From Pseudomonas salomonii (GTDB lineage Bacteria; Pseudomonadota; Gammaproteobacteria; Pseudomonadales; Pseudomonadaceae): DNA of 47,115 bases. The stretch lies in assembly GCF_900107155.1 (NCBI RefSeq), contig NZ_FNOX01000023.1, positions 1 to 47,115 of the forward strand. Direction: 5' to 3'. The position numbers and the translations under genes are program-made. The notes under the pieces are model-generated. The model was given only the letters and a program-made list of their open reading frames with translations, was not told where the DNA came from and made no database searches. Below, in pieces: positions 37,520-45,735 of this stretch. Numbering within the stretch: position 1 is the first letter of the stretch; every line of letters begins with the position of its first letter.

Positions 37520-38488
37520 TCAACCCTTGAACCGTGCCAGCAACCAAAGAAAATACGGTGCGCCGATCACCGCCGTAAGCACGCCCGCCGGGATCTCGCT
37601 GGGTGCGATCAACGTGCGCCCAAGCGTGTCGGCCAGCACCAGCAGCAACGCACCGATCAGCATCGCAGCCGGCAGCAAGTACTGGTGATGCCCGCCCACC
37701 AGACGCCGCGCCATGTGCGGTGCGACCAGGCCGATAAAACCAATCGGCCCGATCACGCCGACACCCAGGCTGGTCAGCACCACCGCGCAGGCCATCGCCC
37801 ACCCGCGGGTGCGGCCAAGCGCAGTGCCCAGGCTGTGGGCGGCCTCATCGCCGAGCGCGATCAGGTTCAAAGGTTTAGCCAGGCACAGCCCCAACGGGAT
37901 CAACAGCAGAAACGGCAGCACCAGCGCCACATGGTGCCAATTACGGCTCCACAAGCTGCCCGTCAGCGCGAGCAATGCCGTGTTGATATCCAACGGGTGG
38001 GACAGGATCAAAAACTCGGTGACGCTGGACAAGGTCACCGCAATCGCCACCCCCGACAGCGCAAAACGCACCCCGGAAAAACTCACGCCGGTGTTGTACA
38101 GCGCCAGCAGCAAGGCCCCACCGGCACCGCCCAGACAGGCCACCAGCGGCAGCCAGGCAATCGGCAGGTGTGGCCAGCTGATGATCGCCACGGTCAGCGC
38201 CAGCCCGGCGCCCTGGGTGACGCCGAGAATTTCCGGCGAGGCCAGCGGGTTGCGGATCACGCCCTGCACAATCGCGCCGGCCAGGCCGAAGGCGCAGCCG
38301 GCCAGAATGGCGATCAGGCTGCGCGGCAGGCGGTGGTTCCACACTTCAAAATCGAGGGCGTCGTGGGCCAGCAGACGCTCCAGCACGGTGGCGGGTTTAA
38401 GCCACACCGTACCGGCGCTGAGGCTCGCCAGCAGCGCCACCAGCAGCAAGCCCAGCAGCAGCCATAAACGTAATCGTGGCCGAGTCAT
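37520..38488 (-). CDS. fecD: Fe(III)-dicitrate-type ABC importer permease FecD
   Basis: 322 residues, about nine to ten membrane helices of the FecCD family, with RLPRSLIAILAGCAFGLAGAIVQGVIRNPLASPEILGVTQGA and GPIGFIGLVAPHMAR as signatures. It forms a heterodimer with FecC. The start overlaps the fecC stop by 4 bp (ATGA). Confidence 0.9.
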   Translation of the reverse strand: MTRPRLRLWLLLGLLLVALLASLSAGTVWLKPATVLERLLAHDALDFEVWNHRLPRSLIAILAGCAFGLAGAIVQGVIRNPLASPEILGVTQGAGLALTVAIISWPHLPIAWLPLVACLGGAGGALLLALYNTGVSFSGVRFALSGVAIAVTLSSVTEFLILSHPLDINTALLALTGSLWSRNWHHVALVLPFLLLIPLGLCLAKPLNLIALGDEAAHSLGTALGRTRGWAMACAVVLTSLGVGVIGPIGFIGLVAPHMARRLVGGHHQYLLPAAMLIGALLLVLADTLGRTLIAPSEIPAGVLTAVIGAPYFLWLLARFKG

Positions 38489-39474
38489 AGGGTGCGCCTG
38501 GCAAGAAACAGGAAGAATGGTGCGCCGATCAATGCAGTGACCACGCCCGCCGGGGTTTCCACTGGAAAGGCCACCGCGCGACTGAGCAAGTCGGCGCCCA
38601 GCACGATCAACGCGCCCAATGCGGCACTGAGCGGGATCAGCCAGCGGTAGTCGTTACCGAGAAACTGGCGAATGATATTCGGCGCGATCAGCCCGACAAA
38701 GCCAATGGGGCCGACCGCACAGACGCTGGCGCCCACCAGCAGCAAGCTGGCGACAAACACCTGCAAGCGCAGGCTGGCGATACCGACGCCCAACGAGCGC
38801 GCGGCGTCTTCGCCGAGGTTGATCAGGTTCAGGCGCGGCGCACACCACAGCGCCCACACGCCGCCGATCAGCGTGCATGGCCAGAGCAGTTGCACCTGGG
38901 CCGCTCCCACATTGGCCAGCGACCCGGCCAGCCAGTTCAGCACGCTTTGGGCCTGGGCCTCGACCAGAATCACCGTGAGCCGGGTCAAGGCCGCGCACAG
39001 CGCTGCAACCGCCACACCGGCCAATACCAGCCGACCTTGGGCGGTGGTCGGCGACCACGCGCCGCCCAGGCTGAACACCGTGACCCAGGCCAGCGCACCG
39101 CCCAGGCAGGTCAACACCAGGGCGCCACCGGCAAAGGGTGGTGCAACCAAACCGGTGGAAAACAACGCCAATCCCAATGCCGCGCCGGCGGTCACGCCGA
39201 ACAATGACGGCGACGCCAGACGGTTGCGAGTGATGCCTTGCATCAATGCACCGGCCAGACCCAGGCAGGCACCGACCAACGCCGCGCACAACGCACGCGG
39301 CACGCGCAGCTGCGCCACGATATAGGCCATATTGCCGCCCACGCTGCCCTGATGAACCAGGCCGTTCCAGGCATCCGTCGCAGTGATGGTGAACGGCGAC
39401 CAGCTGTACAGCGAGTACCAGAACAACATGGCACCCAGCAGCACTATGCCTGCCGCCGCGAAACTGCGCGGCAC
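38485..39474 (-). CDS. fecC: Fe(III)-dicitrate-type ABC importer permease FecC
   Basis: 329 residues, FecCD family. Signatures are LRVPRALCAALVGACLGLAGALMQGITRNRLASPSLFGVTAGA and GPIGFVGLIAPNIIRQ. It is the paired permease with FecD. It begins 2 bp after the fecB stop and ends overlapping fecD, so the four genes are one transcript. Confidence 0.9.
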   Translation of the reverse strand: MPRSFAAAGIVLLGAMLFWYSLYSWSPFTITATDAWNGLVHQGSVGGNMAYIVAQLRVPRALCAALVGACLGLAGALMQGITRNRLASPSLFGVTAGAALGLALFSTGLVAPPFAGGALVLTCLGGALAWVTVFSLGGAWSPTTAQGRLVLAGVAVAALCAALTRLTVILVEAQAQSVLNWLAGSLANVGAAQVQLLWPCTLIGGVWALWCAPRLNLINLGEDAARSLGVGIASLRLQVFVASLLLVGASVCAVGPIGFVGLIAPNIIRQFLGNDYRWLIPLSAALGALIVLGADLLSRAVAFPVETPAGVVTALIGAPFFLFLARRTL

Positions 39475-39476
39475 GG

Positions 39477-40397
39477 TTATTGGCTCAATACGGCTTTGCC
39501 GCCCTTGAGAATCGCCAGGGTGTCTTCAGCGATTTGCTCCGACGCCAATACACCTCGGTTACGCGCCCAACTGTCGCCATCGACCTCGGCCACTTGATGA
39601 TTACGCACCGCGCCGAGCACTTGCCACAACGGCTGCTTGCTCCAGGTGTCGACGATGCTTGGGCGGCGATAGTGACCGACCAGCAACCAGCCAGGGTCAA
39701 GCGCGAGCAACTGTTCCAGGCTGACAAACTCAGTCGGCGCGGCCTTGGCGCGTACCAAAGGCACTTTCAGGCCGATGGCTTGCAGCACGCTGCCGGCGTA
39801 GGAGTCGGGCCCGTGCACGGAAAAGCTGTCTTCACGGGCAACCCCGAACAACACGCTGGCACCTGCCGGAATCTGCTTGGCAATCGCCTGCAAGTGCTCC
39901 CGGTTCTGGGCGATGCGTGCTTGCATCTGCGGGGTTTTGCCCAGGGCCTTGCCGATCAGTTCGGCGGACTTAAGGCTACCTTCGTAATCTTCGCCACGTG
40001 ATGGCAGCAACAGGGTCGGCGCGATGCTCGCCAAGTCGCTGTACAAGGCCTGGTGACGATTGAGGTCGGCGACGATCAAGTCCGGCTTGAGCCGGGCGAT
40101 TTCTTCGATGCTCGGTTGCGAACGCAGGCCCACCGACTTCCATTGGCCGATGGCCTGGCGCACACGCGGCAAGACGCGGTTGGCATCGCCATCGTCCGCA
40201 GCGCCGACCGGCGTGACATCGACGGCGGCGAGGCTGTCGAGAAAGGAAAACTCCAGCACCACCACGCGCTTGGGCGCATCCGGCAGGTGCACCGCGTGCT
40301 GGCCGTCATTGAGGTCGATGGGCGCAGCGTGCAACACGCTGGAAGACAACGCCAGGAGGCAGGCGGCAAGGGTCGGGATGGAGCGCAGCATTCGCAT
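39477..40397 (-). CDS. fecB: Fe(III)-dicitrate-type periplasmic binding protein
   Basis: 306 residues with a signal peptide (LAACLLALSSSVLHA). The segments RVVVLEFSFLDSLAAVDV, PDLIVADLNRH, GSVLQAIGLKVP, LDPGWLLVGHYRRPSIV and DGDSWARNRG follow E. coli FecB along its length. It captures the ferric chelate in the periplasm. The start at 40397 has GAGG 8 bases upstream. A Fur-box-like site lies 84 bp before it. First gene of fecBCDE. Confidence 0.9.
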   Translation of the reverse strand: MRMLRSIPTLAACLLALSSSVLHAAPIDLNDGQHAVHLPDAPKRVVVLEFSFLDSLAAVDVTPVGAADDGDANRVLPRVRQAIGQWKSVGLRSQPSIEEIARLKPDLIVADLNRHQALYSDLASIAPTLLLPSRGEDYEGSLKSAELIGKALGKTPQMQARIAQNREHLQAIAKQIPAGASVLFGVAREDSFSVHGPDSYAGSVLQAIGLKVPLVRAKAAPTEFVSLEQLLALDPGWLLVGHYRRPSIVDTWSKQPLWQVLGAVRNHQVAEVDGDSWARNRGVLASEQIAEDTLAILKGGKAVLSQ

Positions 40398-40481
40398 GAC
40401 AAGGACCTCGGCGTTAAAACACCCCGGCTGGACGGGCCGGGGAAAACGGCGGGTACTATTCCATATTGAGGCGATGCAATC

Positions 40482-40500
40482 AAAAAACATTCTTATTAAC
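40482..40500 (-). promoter_or_regulatory. Candidate Fur box upstream of fecB
   Basis: On the minus strand GTTAATAAGAATGTTTTTT matches 12 of 19 positions of the Fur consensus GATAATGATAATCATTATC, including the core AATxAxAAT. It lies 84 bp upstream of the fecB start, a suitable place for iron repression. Moderate because many AT-rich sites score similarly. Confidence 0.4.
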
Positions 40501-40529
40501 GCAGCGATTTTAGGGTGTGGTCTGGCTTG

Positions 40530-40616
40530 TGTGGGAGCTTGCTTGCCTGCGATAGCATCGACCGGGTCTTACTGACAGACCGAGGTGTCTGTATCGCAGG
40601 CAAGCCAGCTCCAACT
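40530..40616. repeat. Palindromic intergenic repeat, TGTGGGAGCTTGCTTG type
   Basis: Second member of the family at 24459-24560. The left arm TGTGGGAGCTTGCTTGCCTG and a near-inverted right arm CAAGCCAGCTCCAACTTT flank GCGATA/TATCGC, which are also inverted. It sits between the TonB receptor stop (40644) and the fecB promoter, and could end the receptor transcript. Confidence 0.82.
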
Positions 40617-40643
40617 TTGGCCTTCCCCACATAATCCCTGCGT

Positions 40644-43049
40644 TTAGAAGTCCACCGTGGCCGACAGCAAATAGGTGCGCGGCGTGGACAGGGTCAGGCC
40701 CGGCTCACTGTCATCCGAAGCACCCGCCGAACTCCAGTAGCGTTTATCGGCGACGTTCTCGACGTTCGCGCGCAAGGTGATGTGCTTGTCGTCGACCTTG
40801 AAGGCATAGCGCGCACCGACGTCGAGGCGGGTCCAGGCGTCGATTTCCTTGACGTTGGACTGGTCCAGGTACTGCGAGCTGGAATAGATACCCCGGCTGG
40901 TCAGGGTCAAGCCTTCCACCGTCGGCACATCCCACTCGGCGCCCAGGTTGACGTTGTACTTGGGCGTGGCCGGGGCGCGGTTGCCGTCGAAAGTGCCGTT
41001 GGTGGTGTGGGTCAGTTCGCTGTCGATAACCATCACGCCACCCAGCAGGCGCACGCCCTTGAGCGGCTCGCCGAACACGCTCAGTTCCACGCCGTCGTTC
41101 TGGCGTTTGCCGTTGGGGCCGAACACCCGCGTAGTGGCGTTGGTTTCGTAGGCCGGTTGCTTGATGCGGAACACCGCAGCCGTCACGGCAAACGCGCCGG
41201 CGTCGTATTTGGCGCCTACTTCAACCTGGCGACTGACAAACGGCGGGAAGATTTCGTCTTCGTTGATTGAGGTCGACGGCGCGATTTTGCCTTGGCTCAA
41301 GCCTTCCATGTAGTTGGCGTACAGCGACAGTTTGTCGGTGGCTTTAAACAGGATGCCGCCGGAGGGCGAGACTTTTTCCTCATCGTAGGCCGTAGCGCCT
41401 TTGACGTTGTCGGTCCAGTCATCGACCTTGACCCGCTGCCAGCGCGCGCCGAGGGTCAGCAGTAAACGCTCGTCGAAAAAGCCCAGGGTATCGGACAGCG
41501 CCACGCCACTGAAGCGGTTCTCGGTGTAGACCTTGGAATCCAGGCGTGTCGGCCGTGAAGGGGTTGGGGTTTCTACCGGGTTGTACAGGTTGCTCGGCGC
41601 CGCCGCGTAACGGGCGCCGCCGTTTTCAAAGTCCATGTAGAAGTAGCTGGCCGCCAGGTTGATCTCATGGCTGACCGGCCCGGTATGCAACCAACTGCGC
41701 ACGCCGGCGGTGGCGGTGCGCACGTTTTCATCGCGGGTGAAATCCCGTGGCAATACGCTGAAATCCCCGGCGTTGTTGGTGACGGACACCGCGTGACGCA
41801 AGAAGTCGTGGTTACTTTTACGCGCACCGACGCCGCCATACAGCATTACGTTGTCACTGAGGTCGAACTCGCCGTTAACCGTGCCGAAGGTGTCATCGGT
41901 ACGGGCTTTGCTCCAGGGCTGTGCGTAGTTATGCCGTACGTCATTGGCGCTCGGCACCCTGGCATTGGCGCCGACTTGTACACGTTCTTGCGGCGCGTCG
42001 GTGTCGCGTTCGGTGTGGCCGACATCCGTGGAAAGGCGCAGGCGCTCGCCGCGAAAATCCAGGCCCAGCACCGCCATTTCACGGTCGACGCTCTGGTGAT
42101 CCCATTCGGTATCGCCGGACTGCTTCACGCCATTGAAACGAATGCCGAACTTATTGTCCTCACCAAAGCGCCGCCCCACGTCCACCGCGCCACCGGCCTG
42201 GCTGCCGGAGGCCCAGGTGCCGGTCAGCGAGGTGATGTCCTTGTCGGTGGCGCGCTTGGGCACCACGTTGATCCCGCCGCCCACACTGCCGCGCGGCGAG
42301 ATGCCGTTGATCAACTGGCTCGGGCCTTTGAGGATGTCGACGCGCTCAGCCATCTCCATGTCGATGGTGTAGGTGGGCAGTACGCCATAGAGGCCGTTGT
42401 AGGCCACATCACTGTTGAACAGGCTGAACCCGCGAATGGTGAACTGCTCGTAGCGCCCGCCCGCCGGGTTGGTGGCGCGCACCGACGGGTCGCTGGCGAC
42501 CAGGTCGCCGAGGGTGCGCGCCTGCTGATTCTTCACCGCATCGGCGGTGTAGGTGGTCATGCTGAACGGGGTTTCCATAAAGTCCCGCGAGCCGAGCAGG
42601 CCTTGCGAGCCACGCCGCGCCACCTGGCCACCGGCGTAGGTATCGCCATCGGCCAACCCAGTGGTGCCGACGATGGACGTGGGTGCCAATTGCAGGCTGC
42701 CGCTTTCCGGCACCGGCATCAGCCTGTAGGCCTGCGCGCCCATCGGTTGCAATTGCAGGCCCGAGCCCGTCAGTAACTGGGCAAAGCCCTCCTCCACGCC
42801 GTATTCACCCGACAAACCGGCGCTGCTGCGACCGCTGACCAGCGCCGGGTCCACCGACAGGTTGACCCCGGCGAGCCCGGCGAAGCGCGTCAATGCGGCG
42901 CTCAGGCTACCGGCCGGCACCTGGTAACTGCGGCGGGCGGTGCTGTCTTCGGCATAGCTGAGCGGGACAAACAACGGGCTGGCGCTGAGGCTCAGCATCA
43001 GGCTCAGGTTCAGCAACGGGCGCAAGCGCATGGGTCGGACTGCGGACAT
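40644..43049 (-). CDS. TonB-dependent siderophore receptor with N-terminal STN domain
   Basis: 801 residues. After a signal peptide (LMLSLSASPLFVPLSYA) comes a secretin/TonB short N-terminal domain (YQVPAGSLSAALTRFAGLAGVNLSVD ... LLTGSGLQLQPMGAQAYRL). Plug motifs are PFSMTTYTAD, IRGFSLFNSDVAYNG and VDILKGPSQLINGISPRGSVGGGINVVPKR. The barrel ends TYLLSATVDF. The STN domain normally signals through an anti-sigma factor of the FecR type, yet no fecI/fecR pair is in the window. The plug resembles hydroxamate-siderophore receptors more than E. coli FecA. It lies upstream of fecBCDE on the same strand with its own 3' repeat, so it is probably a separate transcript serving the same importer. Confidence 0.9.
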   Translation of the reverse strand: MSAVRPMRLRPLLNLSLMLSLSASPLFVPLSYAEDSTARRSYQVPAGSLSAALTRFAGLAGVNLSVDPALVSGRSSAGLSGEYGVEEGFAQLLTGSGLQLQPMGAQAYRLMPVPESGSLQLAPTSIVGTTGLADGDTYAGGQVARRGSQGLLGSRDFMETPFSMTTYTADAVKNQQARTLGDLVASDPSVRATNPAGGRYEQFTIRGFSLFNSDVAYNGLYGVLPTYTIDMEMAERVDILKGPSQLINGISPRGSVGGGINVVPKRATDKDITSLTGTWASGSQAGGAVDVGRRFGEDNKFGIRFNGVKQSGDTEWDHQSVDREMAVLGLDFRGERLRLSTDVGHTERDTDAPQERVQVGANARVPSANDVRHNYAQPWSKARTDDTFGTVNGEFDLSDNVMLYGGVGARKSNHDFLRHAVSVTNNAGDFSVLPRDFTRDENVRTATAGVRSWLHTGPVSHEINLAASYFYMDFENGGARYAAAPSNLYNPVETPTPSRPTRLDSKVYTENRFSGVALSDTLGFFDERLLLTLGARWQRVKVDDWTDNVKGATAYDEEKVSPSGGILFKATDKLSLYANYMEGLSQGKIAPSTSINEDEIFPPFVSRQVEVGAKYDAGAFAVTAAVFRIKQPAYETNATTRVFGPNGKRQNDGVELSVFGEPLKGVRLLGGVMVIDSELTHTTNGTFDGNRAPATPKYNVNLGAEWDVPTVEGLTLTSRGIYSSSQYLDQSNVKEIDAWTRLDVGARYAFKVDDKHITLRANVENVADKRYWSSAGASDDSEPGLTLSTPRTYLLSATVDF

Positions 43050-43216
43050 GGAGGGAAGCTCTCGATTTTGTTCACTTACCTGCAATGACAGGCGAGGCGC
43101 AAAAAAGGGACAGGCGTTGGCAATTTTTTTCAGCAGATAAAGCCTTCGTCTTGCATAGAGGGCAGCCATTGCTCACGATGTCGCCTGATTTCAATCTCTG
43201 CATAAAGGCTCACCGC

Positions 43217-43855
43217 ATGAAGCTATTGCGTAAATGGCGCGAAAAAAAAGCGCGCAAGGCAATACGCGCGCTCTCCCCGCTGGAGCGCTCTACGCAAAAA
43301 CTGCGCAACCGTTATCCAAATTACAGCTTTGGCATAGGCACCTACGGCGATTTGAAGGTGCACGACTGGCATGAAGGCACGACCCTGCGTGTCGGCGCCT
43401 ATACCTCGATTGCTGGCAATGTGGACGTGTATTTGGGCGGCCATCATCGCACCGACTGGCTCAGTTGCTACCCCTTCCCCGCCAAGATGAAAAGCCTCGC
43501 GCACATTACCGACTTTGGTGGCAGCAAAGGCGACGTGATCATTGGCAATGATTGCTGGATCAGCTCCCACGCGAAGATTCTGTCGGGCGTGACGATCGGC
43601 AATGGCGCAGTCGTGGCAGCAGGCGCGATAGTGACCAAGGATGTGGCGCCTTACGCCATCGTCGGCGGCAACCCGGCCAAACATATCCGCTGGCGTTTTG
43701 ATGAGCCGACTCGGCTGATCCTTGAGCAATCCGCTTGGTGGGATTGGCCGGAGGCGGAGGTGCGTGAGGTCGCGCATTTGCTGTGCAGTACGGATATCGG
43801 GCCGTTTGTGGAGTACCTCAGCCAGCGAGGGCGTTCGGCTGGCAGAAGCCTTTAG
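43217..43855 (+). CDS. CatB-related O-acetyltransferase (hexapeptide-repeat family)
   Basis: 212 residues. A left-handed beta-helix is visible in LRVGAYTSIAGNVDVYLGGHHRTDW, VIIGNDCWISSHAKILSGVTIGNGAVVAAGAIVTKDV and YAIVGGNPAKHIRWRF, the xenobiotic/CatB group. The GGHH segment carries the catalytic-type histidine. It transfers acetyl groups from acetyl-CoA to a hydroxyl acceptor, here unknown and possibly a polysaccharide or siderophore. AAGG lies about 9 bases before the ATG at 43217. It is divergent from the siderophore receptor and overlaps the lysozyme gene tail-to-tail by 4 bp. Confidence 0.85.
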   Translation: MKLLRKWREKKARKAIRALSPLERSTQKLRNRYPNYSFGIGTYGDLKVHDWHEGTTLRVGAYTSIAGNVDVYLGGHHRTDWLSCYPFPAKMKSLAHITDFGGSKGDVIIGNDCWISSHAKILSGVTIGNGAVVAAGAIVTKDVAPYAIVGGNPAKHIRWRFDEPTRLILEQSAWWDWPEAEVREVAHLLCSTDIGPFVEYLSQRGRSAGRSL

Positions 43856-44493
43856 CGCTTGATCCAATCAAGATCCACGGCACCTTGAATGCCATCGACC
43901 TGACCTTTGCTGCTGTGCTGCCAGCAGTGCCAGCTCTTGCCGTGGCTACTCCAGGTTTCGGGCACCGTCGGCTGCTTGGCATCCCAATTGGCGATCCACA
44001 ACGGGCACGGGCTGAAATCGTACTTGCGCCACGCCACGCGGTCAGCCCAGATGCTGGGTGACGTGTAGATGTAGGGATGCGCGCCATCGAGCACCTGCGT
44101 GCTGAGCAGCGTTACCAGTTCGTGCAAGGCATCGGCCATCTGATCCGGGCTCGCCGTTTCATTGCGCGAGGTTTCTACATCAATGGCCAGGATGTGCTTC
44201 CCGACCTCGAAGTTGGCCTCGCAGAGCCGCTGCCGAATATTGGCCAGTTGTTCGCCCGGGGTACTGCTCAGGGCACGAAAGTAGTGGTAAACCCCCGCAG
44301 TCAAACCGTGGGCCAGCATCCCGGCAAAGTTAGCCGCAAAACGAGGGTCAGTGTAGGTCCCCCCTTCGGTCATCTTCACGATGGCATGGGTGACACCGGC
44401 TGACGCGACGCGACGCCAGTCGATCTCGCCTTGCCAGCGCGACACATCAATGCCACGCGCATGGGTGGTAGGGGTTTGCTGTTCACAACTCAT
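43852..44493 (-). CDS. Glycoside hydrolase family 25 lysozyme-like protein
   Basis: 213 residues. GIDVSRWQGEIDW (D16), AIVKMTEGG and AIDVETS (D105, E107) match the GH25 muramidase active-site set. HPYIYTSPSIWADRVAWRKY and the C-terminal WHCWQHSSKGQVDGIQGAVDLDWI complete the barrel. It should cleave the muramic acid-glucosamine bond of peptidoglycan. There is no signal peptide, so it needs a holin, lysis or a secretion system to reach its target. GGAG 6 bases upstream decides the start at 44493. Prophage relic or secreted effector are both possible. Confidence 0.87.
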   Translation of the reverse strand: MSCEQQTPTTHARGIDVSRWQGEIDWRRVASAGVTHAIVKMTEGGTYTDPRFAANFAGMLAHGLTAGVYHYFRALSSTPGEQLANIRQRLCEANFEVGKHILAIDVETSRNETASPDQMADALHELVTLLSTQVLDGAHPYIYTSPSIWADRVAWRKYDFSPCPLWIANWDAKQPTVPETWSSHGKSWHCWQHSSKGQVDGIQGAVDLDWIKR

Positions 44494-44784
44494 GAGTTTC
44501 TCCAAGACGCTGGGTGCGTGATGCAACCTTTCATCTCGGATACTTTCATTCTTAGGCGCGGAAAAACCGTATATGAATACTGCCTGCGCTGGGATATCTC
44601 GGGTGCACCAGTTCCCAGTCCTGCTTATCTGAGCGCCCAGCGCAGTGAGCCACTCAGCGGGACGAGAAACATCACCGTACTCAGCGGGCTCCACTTAGAA
44701 AGTGCAATCACTGAAAGTAGCCGACCAAGACGCTCGAGCAGATTTGCTATGCACTTGTAAACAGCGAACAAAAAGACCAGAATA
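44494..44784. other. Intergenic stretch without a supported gene
   Basis: Between the lysozyme start and the toxin-antitoxin operator. A plus-strand reading frame (ATG at 44521, 79 codons) exists but has no family resemblance and no ribosome site, and I do not call it. It presumably contains the divergent promoters of the lysozyme gene and the antitoxin gene. Confidence 0.4.
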
Positions 44785-44804
44785 AAGACCTATTTAGGAG
44801 TCTT
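44785..44804. promoter_or_regulatory. Candidate autoregulatory operator of the toxin-antitoxin operon
   Basis: AAGAC ... GTCTT arms flank CTATTTAGGA to give an imperfect 20-bp palindrome that ends 4 bases before the antitoxin ATG and includes its TAGGAG ribosome site. Phd/YefM-type antitoxins bind such palindromes to repress their own operon. Confidence 0.45.
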
Positions 44805-44808
44805 ATCT

Positions 44809-45096
44809 ATGCAAAATATTCTGGCTGACGTGGCGGTGAGCGTTTCCGAACTCAAGAAAAACCCCTCCTCCGTCTTGAGCGGCGCCAACGGCCAGGCCGT
44901 AGCCGTACTGAACCACAACCGCGTCATGGGCTACATGGTTCCGGCAAATGTCTACGAAGCGATGGTAGAGCGCCTGGACGAGCTGGAGCTGGTGCAACTG
45001 GTCAAGGCTCGGCTCGACGCCAACGAAACACCCGTTCGAGTATCCCTCGACGATCTGATTGGCGAGGCGCAGGCAGATATCGCCAATGGCCATTGA
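44809..45096 (+). CDS. Type II antitoxin, Phd/YefM (StbD-like) family
   Basis: 95 residues. The N-terminal Phd/YefM DNA-binding fold reads AVSVSELKKNPSSVLSGANGQAVAVLNHNRVMGYMVPANVYEAMVERL. A longer acidic helical tail follows that would wrap the toxin (VRVSLDDLIGEAQADI). It is the first gene of a pair, and its end overlaps the toxin gene by 11 bp, the common coupling in such modules. It neutralises the RelE/StbE-like toxin and represses the promoter. Confidence 0.9.
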   Translation: MQNILADVAVSVSELKKNPSSVLSGANGQAVAVLNHNRVMGYMVPANVYEAMVERLDELELVQLVKARLDANETPVRVSLDDLIGEAQADIANGH

Positions 45097-45373
45097 GTAC
45101 GAAATCGAGTGGGATCCGAAAGCGCTGAAGGAATTGCGTAAGCTCGACGGCACAATCCGCCTCCAGTTCCTGAAAAAGCTCCAGGAGCGGCAGGAAGGCC
45201 CGCGAGTACCAGGTGATGCGCTTCACGGCATGAAGGATTGCTACAAGATCAAATTGCGCGGAGCCGGGTATCGGCTGGTGTATCGCGTAGAGGATGAGAG
45301 GATTGTCATTCTGGTGCTGGCCGTAGGCAAGCGAGAGCGCAGTTCGGTGTATGAGCAAGCAGGGAAGCGGTAG
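45086..45373 (+). CDS. Type II toxin, RelE/ParE (StbE-like) family
   Basis: 95 residues, basic. EYEIEWDPKALKELRKLDGTIRLQFLKKL, LHGMKDCYKIKLRGAGYRLVYRV and VILVLAVGKRERSSVYEQA follow RelE-type ribosome-dependent mRNA interferases, including the conserved K/R-rich strands and the tyrosine near the end. The start at 45086 lies inside the antitoxin gene. It is expected to cut mRNA in the ribosomal A site when free of antitoxin. It lies just outside the integrated element edge at 45691. Confidence 0.9.
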   Translation: MAIEYEIEWDPKALKELRKLDGTIRLQFLKKLQERQEGPRVPGDALHGMKDCYKIKLRGAGYRLVYRVEDERIVILVLAVGKRERSSVYEQAGKR

Positions 45374-45453
45374 GCAGATACAAGAAGCCCGGCTCTGGGC
45401 CAGGCTATGCTTTTGAAAGCAACCCTCAGCTCTCGGCAGAAGCCATCAAGGCG

Positions 45454-45609
45454 CTACTCGGCAGTTTTGCGTCGTGCGCTTACCACGAGTTTTTGCGCTT
45501 CTTCACCGGTCGTAGTGATCCCTGACACTGCTGCCTCATTAGCAGTGGCAAACCCTTTGAGTCTTTCTGTTTTGGAGTCATAGAACTGTCGAGAGGCCTC
45601 TTCAAGCAT
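45454..45609 (-). CDS. Possible small protein of 51 residues, no family recognised
   Basis: An ATG-to-TAG frame starting MLEEASRQFYDSK and ending SARRKTAE, with an acidic first half, a basic end, codon use like neighbouring genes and an upstream in-frame stop. GGGAG precedes the ATG but only 3 bases away, so translation is uncertain. It may instead be the remnant of a longer gene. The rest of 45374-45646 holds only a weak hairpin after the toxin gene (GCCC-N6-GGGC at 45387-45400). Confidence 0.3.
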   Translation of the reverse strand: MLEEASRQFYDSKTERLKGFATANEAAVSGITTTGEEAQKLVVSARRKTAE

Positions 45610-45646
45610 AGACTCCCGAATCAGTTACCTAAAAGCAGCGCGCATG

Positions 45647-45674
45647 AAAAAGCCCAACCTTTTCAGATTGGGCT
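45647..45674 (-). terminator. Rho-independent terminator of the original tRNA-Pro gene
   Basis: On the minus strand a 7-bp stem AGCCCAA/TTGGGCT with a 10-base loop is followed by TTTT. It starts 17 bases after the CCA end of the tRNA-Pro fragment, exactly where a tRNA gene's terminator is expected. Confidence 0.8.
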
Positions 45675-45690
45675 AAATCACTGAATAATA

Positions 45691-45735
45691 TGGTCGGGAC
45701 GGAGTGATTCGAACACTCGACCCCTAGCACCCCAT
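45691..45735 (-). other. tRNA-Pro(GGG) 3' half: attachment site at the left edge of an integrated element
   Basis: Read on the minus strand, 45 bases reproduce the 3' half of tRNA-Pro. They begin at the anticodon loop ATGGGGT, then the 3' anticodon stem GCTAG, the T-arm GAGTG-TTCGAAT-CACTC, the acceptor strand CGTCCCG, A and CCA. Immediately to the right the sequence stops resembling a tRNA, so the 5' half is absent. The terminator is retained on the left. This is what remains at the far end when an element integrates into a tRNA anticodon loop: the right end, with a whole tRNA, should lie beyond the window. The broken integrase gene starts 160 bp to the right. Confidence 0.8.

Noticed and set aside
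43050..43216. Search for a Fur box between the siderophore receptor and the acetyltransferase
   Set aside because: No stretch came near the consensus by eye. The T-rich run near 43126 lacks the repeated NATWAT pattern.
44521..44760. 79-codon frame between lysozyme and antitoxin genes
   Set aside because: No ribosome site, no recognisable family, and it covers the expected divergent promoter region.
45387..45415. Terminator after the toxin gene
   Set aside because: The GCCC/GGGC stem is only 4 bp and the T-run is 11 bases away, too weak to call.
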